A stretch of DNA of 8,753 nt from JALONO01 sp038209965 (GTDB lineage: Bacteria > Bacteroidota > Bacteroidia > Cytophagales > Thermoflexibacteraceae). The stretch is from positions 1 to 8,753 of the forward strand of contig JBBQXF010000155.1 of assembly GCA_038209965.1 (NCBI GenBank), written 5' to 3'. Made by a program: the position numbers and the translations under genes. The number at the start of each line of letters is the position of its first letter. The stretch's first letter is position 1. Of the stretch, positions 1 through 6,797 are shown piece after piece. Below the pieces are notes generated by a model, which ran no database searches, was not told where the DNA came from, and saw only the letters and a program-made list of their open reading frames with translations.

Positions 1-411
1 GGGCCCACAATTGACCAACATATACGCAGTGGGAATAATTTCCAGCGGGCTGCTTTTTAACAAGGGGGCGGCCACCACGTGCTGACCGATCAAAAATTCG
101 GGATTGCGCCCCGAAATAAGGGAGAGGAACAGCAGGGCATCGGCTTCCATGCTCAAGTGTAGATAATTTCCCGGAAAAAGGATTACCGGCACATTGGTTT
201 GCGCCTTTAACAGGCTGACCAGTCGGGTCAGCCCCTGCCCCGTGATTAGGCTGCCCCCCACCAAGAAACAAGTGGGCAGTTGGGGGCCGCAAGTGGCCAA
301 TAAGCGGAGGCACTGACCCTCGTCGGTTTTATCTGGGTCAAGGAGAACGGCCAGGGCTTTTTCGCCCCGCGCTCGTTTGGCCAAAAGCATTCGATAAAAA
401 GATGGTTGCAT
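1..411 (-). CDS. Geranylgeranylglyceryl/heptaprenylglyceryl phosphate synthase family protein, N-terminal part (cut by window start)
   Basis: The reading frame stays open from the ATG at 411-409 to the window edge, giving 137 residues; the family is usually about 240-250 residues, so a little over half is visible. Recognisable family motifs occur in order: LLDPDK (23-28), VGGS (51-54), VILFPGN (76-82), ADALLFLSLISGRNPE (90-105), LIG (107-109) and EIIPTAYML (124-132). These belong to the TIM-barrel prenyltransferases that join glycerol-1-phosphate to a polyprenyl diphosphate, the first committed step of archaeal-type ether lipids; Bacteroidota are known to carry members (group II). Phosphate binding is expected from the GGS and PTxY-type loops; the usual Gly after PT is Ala here. 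The gene is transcribed away from pyk across a 157-base spacer. Prenyl chain length cannot be judged from this half. The family is confident; the exact product is not. Confidence 0.88.
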   Translation of the reverse strand, partial: MQPSFYRMLLAKRARGEKALAVLLDPDKTDEGQCLRLLATCGPQLPTCFLVGGSLITGQGLTRLVSLLKAQTNVPVILFPGNYLHLSMEADALLFLSLISGRNPEFLIGQHVVAAPLLKSSPLEIIPTAYMLVNCGP

Positions 412-500
412 GGAAGCTGGCTTGTCCCCATTCTTCGCCAAAACTGTTTGCTTGGGAATGGGCTTAGGGAAAATATTTCTAACTTACGCCGTTTTACGGG

Positions 501-508
501 TATTATTG
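501..508 (+). promoter_or_regulatory. Possible -7 box for pyk
   Basis: TATTATTG differs by one base from the Bacteroidetes -7 consensus TAnnTTTG. A weak -33-like TTTC lies at 476-479, leaving a 21-base spacer. The predicted start would give a leader of about 55 bases before the pyk ATG. This is pattern matching only. Confidence 0.3.
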
Positions 509-568
509 CGTGGATGCAAAAGCATTTCCCAAATAATTGCGCAAATTAATCATTAGGCACAAAAACTC

Positions 569-1999
569 ATGGATCATTTAATTAACCGGACGAAAATTGT
601 TGCTACCGTTGGGCCTGCTTCTAGCTCGCGCGAGAAATTGTTGGAACTCATTCATGCGGGAGTAGATGTTTTCCGACTCAATTTTTCCCACGGTACCCAC
701 GAAGATCACCAGAAAGTAATTGAGCACATCCGCGAGCTCAACGCCAGTTTGGGCACCAGTGTTGCCATCCTCCAAGATCTCCAAGGGCCAAAGATTCGGT
801 TGCGCGAGGTGGAGAACAACGGAATCATGGTCATGGAGGGTGAGGAAATGGTGATTGCTTACGAAAAAGGCATCGGGACCCGGGAACGGTTTACCTCTAC
901 CTATGATCTGGCCAAAGATGTGCGCCCCGGCGAACCCATCCTGATCGATGACGGTAATATTGAGCTTCGGGTCACCGCGGTCACCGAGACCGAGGTGCAC
1001 ACCCGGGTGGTTTATGGCGGTTTGGTAAAGTCCAAAAAAGGGATCAACCTGCCCAGTACCAATGTATCCGAGCCTTCACTTACCCCCAAAGATCGGGCAG
1101 ACTTGGAGTTTGGCCTCAACAACAATGTGGACTGGGTGGCCCTGTCGTTTGTGAGACATGGCGACGATTTGATTGACCTGCGCAAAATCATAACCGAATA
1201 TGGCAAAGTAACGAAAATAATTGCCAAAGTGGAAACACCCCACGCCTTGCGCAACATCGACAGCATCGTGGCCGCAACCGATGGCGTAATGGTGGCCCGT
1301 GGCGACTTGGGTGTGGAAGTGCCCATGGAAGATGTCCCTTTGGCCCAGAAGAACATTATCAAAAAGTGCATTTTGGCGGCCAAACCCGTCATTGTGGCCA
1401 CCCAAATGATGGAAAGCATGATTGTCAACCCGCGCCCTACCCGCGCTGAGGCCAACGACGTGGCCAATGCAGTCATGGATGGCACCGATGCCGTGATGCT
1501 GAGCGCCGAAACTGCCAGCGGCAGATACCCCCTCGAGACCGTGCGGGCCATGATGCGCATCATAGCTGCCGCCGAGCAGAACCAGGACATCTACAACAAA
1601 TATCATTTTGTGGAGAAGCAAGAGAACAAAAACATTTACAGCGCCAACATGATCAGCCATTCAGCCTGTCGGTTGGCTGAAATGACTGGGGCCGAAGGAA
1701 TCATCTGTATCACCAAATCGGGGCACAGCGCATTGCAACTGTCCAGTCGGCGCCCAAAATCAAACATATTTGTTTTTACCGAAAATAAGCTGTTACTTAC
1801 TTCACTCAACTTGTTGTGGGGCGTTCGCTGTTTCTACTATGACAAATTTATCAGTACCAAGGTAACCTTGGCCGCCACAGAAGAAATTTTGGTGAAGGCT
1901 GGGCTGCTCAAATCGGGAGATTTGTTTATTAGCACAGCCACCACCCCAATGGCAGAAGACCGCCGGACCAATATGCTCAAACTTCATTGGGTCGAATAA
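569..1999 (+). CDS. pyk: Pyruvate kinase
   Basis: This 476-residue protein has the normal length for a bacterial pyruvate kinase, the last glycolytic step (phosphoenolpyruvate + ADP to pyruvate + ATP), acting in the cytosol, usually as a tetramer. The N-terminal barrel opens with TKIVATVGPASS (8-19) and RLNFSHG (36-42), which hold the ATP/PEP-contacting Arg36, Asn38, Ser40 and His41. QDLQGPKIR (69-77) leads into the B domain (about 72-170). The family signature IIAKVETP (217-224) carries the catalytic Lys220 and Glu222. ARGDLGVE (243-250) supplies the metal ligand Asp246, and VATQMMESM (276-284) supplies Thr278. The C-terminal allosteric-type domain (about 355-476) is complete. The ATG at 569 gives the family's typical short N-terminus; no clear Shine-Dalgarno is seen, as is usual in Bacteroidota. 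It is divergent from the prenylglyceryl phosphate synthase gene and is followed 178 bases later by the pterin gene. Confidence 0.97.
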   Translation: MDHLINRTKIVATVGPASSSREKLLELIHAGVDVFRLNFSHGTHEDHQKVIEHIRELNASLGTSVAILQDLQGPKIRLREVENNGIMVMEGEEMVIAYEKGIGTRERFTSTYDLAKDVRPGEPILIDDGNIELRVTAVTETEVHTRVVYGGLVKSKKGINLPSTNVSEPSLTPKDRADLEFGLNNNVDWVALSFVRHGDDLIDLRKIITEYGKVTKIIAKVETPHALRNIDSIVAATDGVMVARGDLGVEVPMEDVPLAQKNIIKKCILAAKPVIVATQMMESMIVNPRPTRAEANDVANAVMDGTDAVMLSAETASGRYPLETVRAMMRIIAAAEQNQDIYNKYHFVEKQENKNIYSANMISHSACRLAEMTGAEGIICITKSGHSALQLSSRRPKSNIFVFTENKLLLTSLNLLWGVRCFYYDKFISTKVTLAATEEILVKAGLLKSGDLFISTATTPMAEDRRTNMLKLHWVE

Positions 2000-2141
2000 C
2001 CACCTGTGTCACTTTGATTTACTTCAAGTAGTTTGCTAAAAAAGTGCAACCTGAACGAACAAAATCCCCGAACATCCCAGCCCCGGCAACTGGTGGTCAT
2101 CAAAAAAGTGACCAAGGGGATCAGGAGCAGCCAAAACTGCA

Positions 2142-2149
2142 TAACTTTG
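2142..2149 (+). promoter_or_regulatory. Possible -7 box for the pterin synthase gene
   Basis: TAACTTTG is a perfect TAnnTTTG match and is identical to the box in front of the tRNA-Leu gene in this window. It ends 28 bases before the ATG at 2178, a plausible short leader. No convincing TTTG or TTG sits 19-21 bases upstream, which lowers confidence. The rest of the spacer from 2000 to 2177 shows no gene or terminator that I can support. Confidence 0.4.
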
Positions 2150-2177
2150 CCCATTTTTTAGTAGAACTCACAAGATC

Positions 2178-2603
2178 ATGGTTTACGTTTGTCGGAAAGA
2201 ACATTTTAACGCAGCTCATAAGTTATATAACCCCAACTGGAGCAAGGAGAAAAACGAGGAAGTTTTCGGACCCTGCGCCAATGCCAACTGGCACGGGCAC
2301 AACTTCGAACTCACCGTAATGGTAAAGGGCAAACCTGATCCAGACACCGGGTTTGTGATTGATCTAAAGCGATTGGGCGATTTGGTCAAAACGCAAGTGA
2401 TCGATAAGGTCGATCACCGAAATCTGAATTTGGACGTTGACTTTTTGGCGGGGAAAATGGCCAGTTGCGAGGTGCTGGTCATGGAGTTTTGGAAAATTCT
2501 CGCCCCGAAAATCGCCCAAGTGGCCCCCAATGCCAAGCTTCACAGTTTGACGTTGATGGAAACCCCCAAGAACTTTGTTGAGTATTTTGGCGAAGAGGAA
2601 TAG
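2178..2603 (+). CDS. 6-pyruvoyl-tetrahydropterin synthase / 6-carboxytetrahydropterin synthase family protein
   Basis: This 141-residue protein has the length of the small, zinc-dependent T-fold pterin enzymes that act on 7,8-dihydroneopterin triphosphate. Zinc ligands are His14 (in FNAAH), His39 and His41 (in WHGHNF). Cys33 fits the catalytic cysteine, Asp79-His80 (VDHRNLNLDV) the partner dyad, and Glu128 (ETPKNFVEY) the pterin-anchoring glutamate, so the active site looks complete. The spacing Cys33-x5-His39-Gly-His41 is that of the eukaryotic-type PTPS (PTPS-II); QueD enzymes of queuosine synthesis have C-x3-HGH. Automatic annotation would probably say queD, but the motif favours 6-pyruvoyl-tetrahydropterin formation. 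No folE or queuosine genes lie in the window to decide. The ATG at 2178 gives a family-like N-terminus. The gene ends six bases before a strong hairpin shared with the convergent tig. Confidence 0.92.
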   Translation: MVYVCRKEHFNAAHKLYNPNWSKEKNEEVFGPCANANWHGHNFELTVMVKGKPDPDTGFVIDLKRLGDLVKTQVIDKVDHRNLNLDVDFLAGKMASCEVLVMEFWKILAPKIAQVAPNAKLHSLTLMETPKNFVEYFGEEE

Positions 2604-2608
2604 GCCCA

Positions 2609-2652
2609 AAAACCAAGATCGCACCGTCAGTTGATGGTGCGATCTTGGTTTT
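2609..2652. terminator. Bidirectional hairpin terminator between the pterin gene and tig
   Basis: Perfect 17-bp arms lie at 2609-2625 and 2636-2652. The ten-base loop can close further through G-T, T-A and C-G pairs, leaving a tetraloop AGTT (2629-2632). The outer ends are A-rich on the left and TTTT on the right, so each strand ends its stem in a short U run. It lies between two convergent genes (stops at 2603 and 2685), the expected place for a two-way terminator. Confidence 0.85.
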
Positions 2653-2684
2653 GCTAAGGTGCAAAATAAAATTTAAGGGCTAGC

Positions 2685-4097
2685 CTAGCTCTTCAAAGCA
2701 ATAAAGTCTGTTTCGGTGATGATTTGCTCCTCGATGGTCAATTGGTCGCGGAGGGCGTTAAACAGTTTGTAGGTCAGGGCAATCGAATAATACGAATCCA
2801 CCTTTGACTGATCCTCGCTATTGTTCATCATACTGTTGGCAAAGCGTTCCTCAAAATTCAACATGCTCAAAAAGTTCATGTTGAGGATCTGCAAGAAGCT
2901 GGCATCGCGCAGATAGACCATTACATCCTCGTCGTTGATGGTCACATTGTAGCTTTTGGCCAAACTGTTACGCAGGATCTCCCACTCGAATTGTTCCTCC
3001 ATTTGGGCGAAAGCTTTTTCAGCTTGCTCGGCCCCAATATCTTTGTTGGCAGCCAACCACCGCTTCAGAAACTCTCTGGGCAACTCGACCGGGTTAGCTT
3101 TTTTGGTTTCCTCCTGAAACGCCACGACCAGCATATCCTTAGTCAGGATGCCGTACCTACGGGCCAAAATGGCCCTGATGACCTCGCGAAATTCTTCTTC
3201 GCTGGTGGCTTTGCCGGCTCCCAGGGTGCTGTCAAAAAAGGCTTGATCCATCACCAAAGGTAGCTTGGAGCGGATGTCTTCCAGTGTCAACACAAATGAC
3301 CCGTGCAAACCGGTCACTCGCTCGGCCTCAAGCCCTACGAGCTCTCCTACTTCAGCATCGGTGGGAAACAACGTGCGCAGATCAAACGTCACTAATTCGC
3401 CTTTTTCCTTGCCCAAAAACATTTCGTGGTGCACTTCATCCAGTTTGGCCAGTTCTACCACGCCATAGTCTTCGTTTCCCTTGCCCAGTCTTGGAAGGGT
3501 GGGTGTTGGCTGGCTTTCCTCGCCCAAACTAGACATATCTCCGGGGATTTCCACAGCTTCGCCACTCTCGGTCATCAAACGGCCATAAATCGTGACCGAT
3601 TGATCCACCACTGATTCCATCTGCTCGTGCTGGACTTGCATTTGGGTCAAATTATCGATATATTTGTTCACCGCCTCATCGTCAACTTGGATCTGGTAGG
3701 CAGTGAGCGCGATTTGGGGGCCAATGACCGGCGACAATTCTGGGCGCAAGCCAATATCGTACTTGAACTCAAACTCGGCCTGACTTTCCCAATCGATTTT
3801 GGCTGCCTCGTCATCAAAGCTCAAGAGTGGGCCACCGAGGAGGCTCAAACCGTTGGTTTTGATATATTCCATCAAAGAATTGGAGGCCAAGTCGTTGATG
3901 GATTCTACCTTGATCGATTTGCCATACATCTTGCGGATAAGGCCTGAAGGCACTTTGCCGGGACGAAAACCATTGATAGATGCCTTCTTGGCATAGTCTT
4001 TAATTTTTTTCTCGACTTTTTCTTGATAATCCGCCTCACTTAACCTAACTTTAATCAAGGCATTGAGGGCATCGCTTTTTTCTAAAGTAATTTCCAA
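2685..4097 (-). CDS. tig: Trigger factor (ribosome-associated chaperone)
   Basis: This 470-residue protein is close to, or slightly above, the usual family length. The N-terminal ribosome-binding domain (about 1-115) contains the signature GFRPGKVP (43-50) that docks on the large subunit near the exit tunnel; MEITLEKSDALNALIKV is a typical opening. Residues about 150-255 correspond to the middle, PPIase-like domain, which looks divergent, and about 260-470 to the helical C-terminal chaperone arms. The start codon is TTG at 4097-4095: an in-frame TAA lies seven codons upstream, there is no ATG between it and the conserved N-terminus, and the first internal Met (Met58) is past the signature. 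Residues about 193-209 form a Pro/Gly-rich insert (SQPTPTLPRLGKGNE) that looks like a translated repeat. The gene converges on the pterin gene and lies 154 bases downstream of tRNA-Leu, with terminator-like hairpins between them. I see no convincing promoter for tig. Confidence 0.95.
   Translation of the reverse strand: MEITLEKSDALNALIKVRLSEADYQEKVEKKIKDYAKKASINGFRPGKVPSGLIRKMYGKSIKVESINDLASNSLMEYIKTNGLSLLGGPLLSFDDEAAKIDWESQAEFEFKYDIGLRPELSPVIGPQIALTAYQIQVDDEAVNKYIDNLTQMQVQHEQMESVVDQSVTIYGRLMTESGEAVEIPGDMSSLGEESQPTPTLPRLGKGNEDYGVVELAKLDEVHHEMFLGKEKGELVTFDLRTLFPTDAEVGELVGLEAERVTGLHGSFVLTLEDIRSKLPLVMDQAFFDSTLGAGKATSEEEFREVIRAILARRYGILTKDMLVVAFQEETKKANPVELPREFLKRWLAANKDIGAEQAEKAFAQMEEQFEWEILRNSLAKSYNVTINDEDVMVYLRDASFLQILNMNFLSMLNFEERFANSMMNNSEDQSKVDSYYSIALTYKLFNALRDQLTIEEQIITETDFIALKS
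3471..3515 (-). repeat. Possible palindromic-repeat insertion inside tig
   Basis: On the tig strand this stretch encodes SQPTPTLPRLGKGNE (residues 195-209). Its core is an imperfect inverted repeat with CCCTT and AAGGG arms (3480-3501). The C-run, CCCTT, short gap, GGG, AAGGG pattern resembles dispersed REP-like repeats of Bacteroidota, whose translation gives peptides of the form PTPxLPxxGxG. No second copy is present in this window, so its repeat nature is inferred from form only. Confidence 0.35.
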
Positions 4098-4175
4098 GGT
4101 CTTAAATTTTTATTGTCCAACAACTTCGGTAAATGCTTGGAGCGGGAACTGCCAGATTTCGGCTGGTGGCCCGAC

Positions 4176-4205
4176 AAAAAAACCTCAACGGGTTAAAGGC
4201 TGAGG
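4176..4205 (-). terminator. Likely terminator of tRNA-Leu
   Basis: Read on the minus strand, CCTCA (4205-4201) pairs with TGAGG (4187-4183) and is followed at once by seven T residues (4182-4176). The stem is only five pairs around a 13-base loop, so it is modest, but the U run and the place, 46 bases past the tRNA 3' end and before tig, fit an intrinsic terminator. A second small dyad, ATCAC/GTGAT at 4219-4234, lies between the two. Confidence 0.55.
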
Positions 4206-4251
4206 CCACAAACTTTTAATCACTAACCTGTGATCAACAAAAAAAGTGAAG

Positions 4252-4333
4252 TGCGGATGGAGGGACTCGAACCCCCATGCCCGAAGGCGCTAGATCCTAA
4301 GTCTAGTGCGGCTACCAATTACGCCACATCCGC
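4252..4333 (-). tRNA. tRNA-Leu (anticodon UAG)
   Basis: The minus strand folds as a class II tRNA of 82 nucleotides. The acceptor stem is GCGGATG with CATCCGC, with discriminator A at 4252. The D arm contains AATTGGTAG. The anticodon stem is CTAGA/TCTAG around the loop CTTAGGA, giving anticodon TAG (reads CUA and probably other CUN leucine codons). A long variable arm GCC-TTCG-GGC marks the leucine/serine class, and the T arm carries GGTTCGAGTCC. The 3' CCA is not encoded. It has its own promoter just upstream and lies divergent from rel. Confidence 0.97.
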
Positions 4334-4345
4334 GCATTTCGCTCG

Positions 4346-4376
4346 CAAAGTTAGGCAGGTTTTCGGGAACAACAAT
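4346..4376 (-). promoter_or_regulatory. Bacteroidetes-type promoter of tRNA-Leu
   Basis: On the minus strand a perfect -7 box TAACTTTG (4353-4346) is preceded, after exactly 19 bases, by ATTG (4376-4373), a three-of-four match to the -33 TTTG; an overlapping TTGTTG runs on to 4370. Transcription would start a few bases after 4346, giving a very short leader before the tRNA 5' end at 4333. Box, spacing and position agree, so this is the best supported promoter in the window. Confidence 0.75.
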
Positions 4377-4415
4377 CGGTAGATCAATTTTTTACGTGAA
4401 ACAATCATTGTGAAT

Positions 4416-6770
4416 ATGATAAAAGACGATTTGGGCTATGCTGTCCTTGAACCCATTGACAGTGGTGATAAGGCAAATCATTATGAGCCAGTGGATCCAA
4501 ATACTTCCCCGGCCAAAACCGAACCTACCAAAAGTGCAGTACCCTCCCGCTCACCTTCGGCCGATAAATACAAGATCAGTTTGGCCGAATGGGCCGAGGT
4601 TTTGCGCCAGTATGCCCATATTCTGCGCTCGGCCCGGCCTGTGCTCAAGGACGATGACGCCAAGCGGATAAAAAAAGCATTTTTGCTCGCCATGGAAGCC
4701 CATGCAGGGGTGCGCCGCAAATCAGGGGAGTTGTACATCTTCCATCCTTTGGAGGTTGCCCGGATTGCTGTCGAGGAAATGGGATTGGGGGCCACTTCCA
4801 TTATCTGTGCCCTGCTCCACGATGTGGTAGAGGACACCGAGTATGAACTGAAAGACATTGAGGCCCAGTTTGGCATTAAAGTGGCCAAAATCATCGATGG
4901 GCTGACCAAGATCAAAGGGGCATTTGTGGACAACGGGACCTCGGCCCAAGCCGAGAACTATCGGAAAATGCTGCTCACCATCTCCGAGGATATCCGGGTG
5001 GTGCTGGTCAAGATTGCCGATCGCTTGCACAACATGCGCACGCTGGAGAGCATGTCACGCGAGAAACAGCTCAAAATCAAGTCGGAAACCGAGTTTATCT
5101 ACGCACCGCTGGCCCACCGGCTCGGCCTGTACGCCATCAAATCTGAATTGGAAGACTTGTGCCTCAAGTTTTCAGATGCCGAGACGTACAACGAAATTAT
5201 CAAAAAAATTAAAAAAACCGAACCGGCCCGGAACCGGTTTGTGCGGGATTTTGTCAAACCAATCGAGAACGCCCTGACCAAACACGGGCTCAAGTTTGAA
5301 GTCAAGCACCGGGTCAAGTCCATCCACTCCATCTACACCAAGATCGTCAAGCAAGAGGTTGCCTTTGAAGAGGTGTATGACTTGTTTGCCATCCGGATCA
5401 TTTTGGATTCCCTGGCCGAACGCGAAAAAGCGGACTGTTGGTTTGCCTATTCGGTGGTCACCGATTTTTATCAGCCCAACCCCAGCCGGTTGCGTGATTG
5501 GGTGAGCCTGCCCAAGGCCAACGGCTACGAGTCGCTCCACACCACTGTGATGAGCAGCATCGGCCAATGGGTGGAGGTGCAGATCCGGACTGTGCGCATG
5601 GACGAGATCGCCGAAAAAGGCTTGGCCGCCCACTGGAAGTACAAACAGCAGCGCAACAAAGCGATCAACATCGAGCAAGGGATCGAGGAATGGCTCAAGC
5701 GCGTGCGCGAGACTTTGGAGAACAAGGACATCACTGCCCTGGAGTTTATTGAAGATTTTCGACGCAATTTGTTTGCCGAAGAAGTGTTTGTGTTCACGCC
5801 CAGGGGCGAGCTGCGCACTTTCCAATTGGGGGCCACGGTGCTCGATTTTGCTTTTGACATCCACACCGAAGTGGGGGCCCACTGCCTAGGGGCCAAAGTA
5901 AACCAAAAACTGGTACCGCTCAATTTCTCGCTCCGCAACGGGGATCAGGTAGAAATTTTGACCAGCAGCAAAGCCAAGGCCAACGACGGCTGGCTCAAGT
6001 TTGTGGTCACGTCCAAGGCCCGCGCCAAAATCAAGGAATACCTCAAGGAAGCCAGGCGCAAAGTCATCAATGAGGGCAAGGAAGTGGTGGCACGCAAGCT
6101 CCGGCAGATGAAGATCGAGCCTTCGCCACAAGTTTACACCCAAATGATGGTCTTCTTTGGGGTCAAGTCGGAGCAGGAACTGTTTTATCAGATCGGCAAG
6201 GGGACCATTGCCCACAATATGATCAAACGGTTCAATGAACCTTCGGCCAGCCCAGCCGCAGCCCCGATCCCCGTCAACGAGGCCACCAAGCCCCCAAAAT
6301 CGGCCAAAAAAGGGGACGACTTTATCTTGATTGGCGGCTTGAACGATTCCATCAAATATGAGCTCTCCAAATGCTGTGATCCAATCCCCGGCGATGAGAT
6401 TTTTGGGGTCACCACCACGTCCAAGGGAATCAAGATCCACCGCGTCAACTGCCCCAATGCAACCCACATTTTGGCCAAATACGGAGATCGGATCTTGCGG
6501 GTCAAATGGGCCAACGATACTACCGAGGAGTTTGAAATCAGCGTCAAGGTGTTGGGCACCGACCGCATGGGGCTGGTCAGCGATGTGACAAGGCTCATTT
6601 CGGCCCAGTTGAAAATCAATATTATGGCCCTCTCGTTCGATACCCGGGCTGGCGTGTTCGAGGGCAATCTGTCGTTGGCCGTGCGTGATGCTGCCCAATT
6701 GGACAAAATGATCAGCGAGATGGCCGCGATTGAAGGGGTGGTATCCGTTACCCGTCACCAGTTATCGTAG
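4416..6770 (+). CDS. rel: Bifunctional (p)ppGpp synthetase/hydrolase of the RelA/SpoT family
   Basis: This long RSH enzyme makes and degrades the alarmone (p)ppGpp, setting the stringent response on ribosomes. Numbering from the GTG at 4410 (786 residues): an HD hydrolase domain with HPLEVA (His112) and LLHDVVEDT (His137-Asp138) looks intact; the synthetase domain has FEEVYDLFAIRIIL (319-332), RLRDWVSLPKANGYESLHTTV split at Arg360-Asp363 and 364-380, and VEVQIRT with RMDEIAEKGLAAHW (388-409). RLRD matches the basic RXKD-type motif of bifunctional enzymes, not the acidic EXDD of RelA. A TGS domain (about 457-518), a zinc-finger-like segment (Cys655-Cys656, His677, Cys681) and a C-terminal ACT domain (about 706-786) follow. 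I prefer the ATG at 4416; GTG at 4410 is possible. About 55 polar, Pro-rich residues precede the first conserved helix. No good promoter was seen. The membrane protein gene follows after 67 bases. Confidence 0.96.
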   Translation: MIKDDLGYAVLEPIDSGDKANHYEPVDPNTSPAKTEPTKSAVPSRSPSADKYKISLAEWAEVLRQYAHILRSARPVLKDDDAKRIKKAFLLAMEAHAGVRRKSGELYIFHPLEVARIAVEEMGLGATSIICALLHDVVEDTEYELKDIEAQFGIKVAKIIDGLTKIKGAFVDNGTSAQAENYRKMLLTISEDIRVVLVKIADRLHNMRTLESMSREKQLKIKSETEFIYAPLAHRLGLYAIKSELEDLCLKFSDAETYNEIIKKIKKTEPARNRFVRDFVKPIENALTKHGLKFEVKHRVKSIHSIYTKIVKQEVAFEEVYDLFAIRIILDSLAEREKADCWFAYSVVTDFYQPNPSRLRDWVSLPKANGYESLHTTVMSSIGQWVEVQIRTVRMDEIAEKGLAAHWKYKQQRNKAINIEQGIEEWLKRVRETLENKDITALEFIEDFRRNLFAEEVFVFTPRGELRTFQLGATVLDFAFDIHTEVGAHCLGAKVNQKLVPLNFSLRNGDQVEILTSSKAKANDGWLKFVVTSKARAKIKEYLKEARRKVINEGKEVVARKLRQMKIEPSPQVYTQMMVFFGVKSEQELFYQIGKGTIAHNMIKRFNEPSASPAAAPIPVNEATKPPKSAKKGDDFILIGGLNDSIKYELSKCCDPIPGDEIFGVTTTSKGIKIHRVNCPNATHILAKYGDRILRVKWANDTTEEFEISVKVLGTDRMGLVSDVTRLISAQLKINIMALSFDTRAGVFEGNLSLAVRDAAQLDKMISEMAAIEGVVSVTRHQLS

Positions 6771-6797
6771 GCAGTTGGTGATCAAATGCTTTTTTTT
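6755..6797 (+). terminator. Possible weak terminator at the end of rel
   Basis: TCACCA (6755-6760) can pair with TGGTGA (6776-6781) across the rel stop codon, with wobble pairs inside the stem, and a run of eight T follows at 6790-6797. The eight-base gap between stem and T run and the long loop weaken the case. It may only attenuate read-through into the downstream gene. Confidence 0.3.

Noticed and set aside
246..431. 61-codon minus-strand frame near the left edge
   Set aside because: It overlaps the prenylglyceryl phosphate synthase gene out of frame; only the frame starting at 411 shows family motifs.
2020..2030. Palindrome TACTTCAAGTA after pyk
   Set aside because: Too short, with a one-base centre and no U run, to be a terminator, and no evidence that it is an operator.
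2044..2319. GTG-started 91-codon frame overlapping the start of the pterin gene
   Set aside because: Low-complexity translation, no recognisable domain, and its second half runs through the conserved pterin gene in another frame.
4209..4241. Promoter-like AAAGTTTG with TTTG 21 bases upstream on the minus strand, possibly for tig
   Set aside because: The predicted transcript would start inside the hairpin that appears to terminate tRNA-Leu, so the site is in conflict with a better explained element.
5172..6758. Two long open frames on the strand opposite rel, together about 530 codons broken by one stop
   Set aside because: They are in codon register with rel. Stops in this frame arise only from TTA, CTA or TCA codons in rel, which its codon usage avoids; the single break is the CTA leucine codon at 5886. 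The translations show no domain and rel is clearly the gene.
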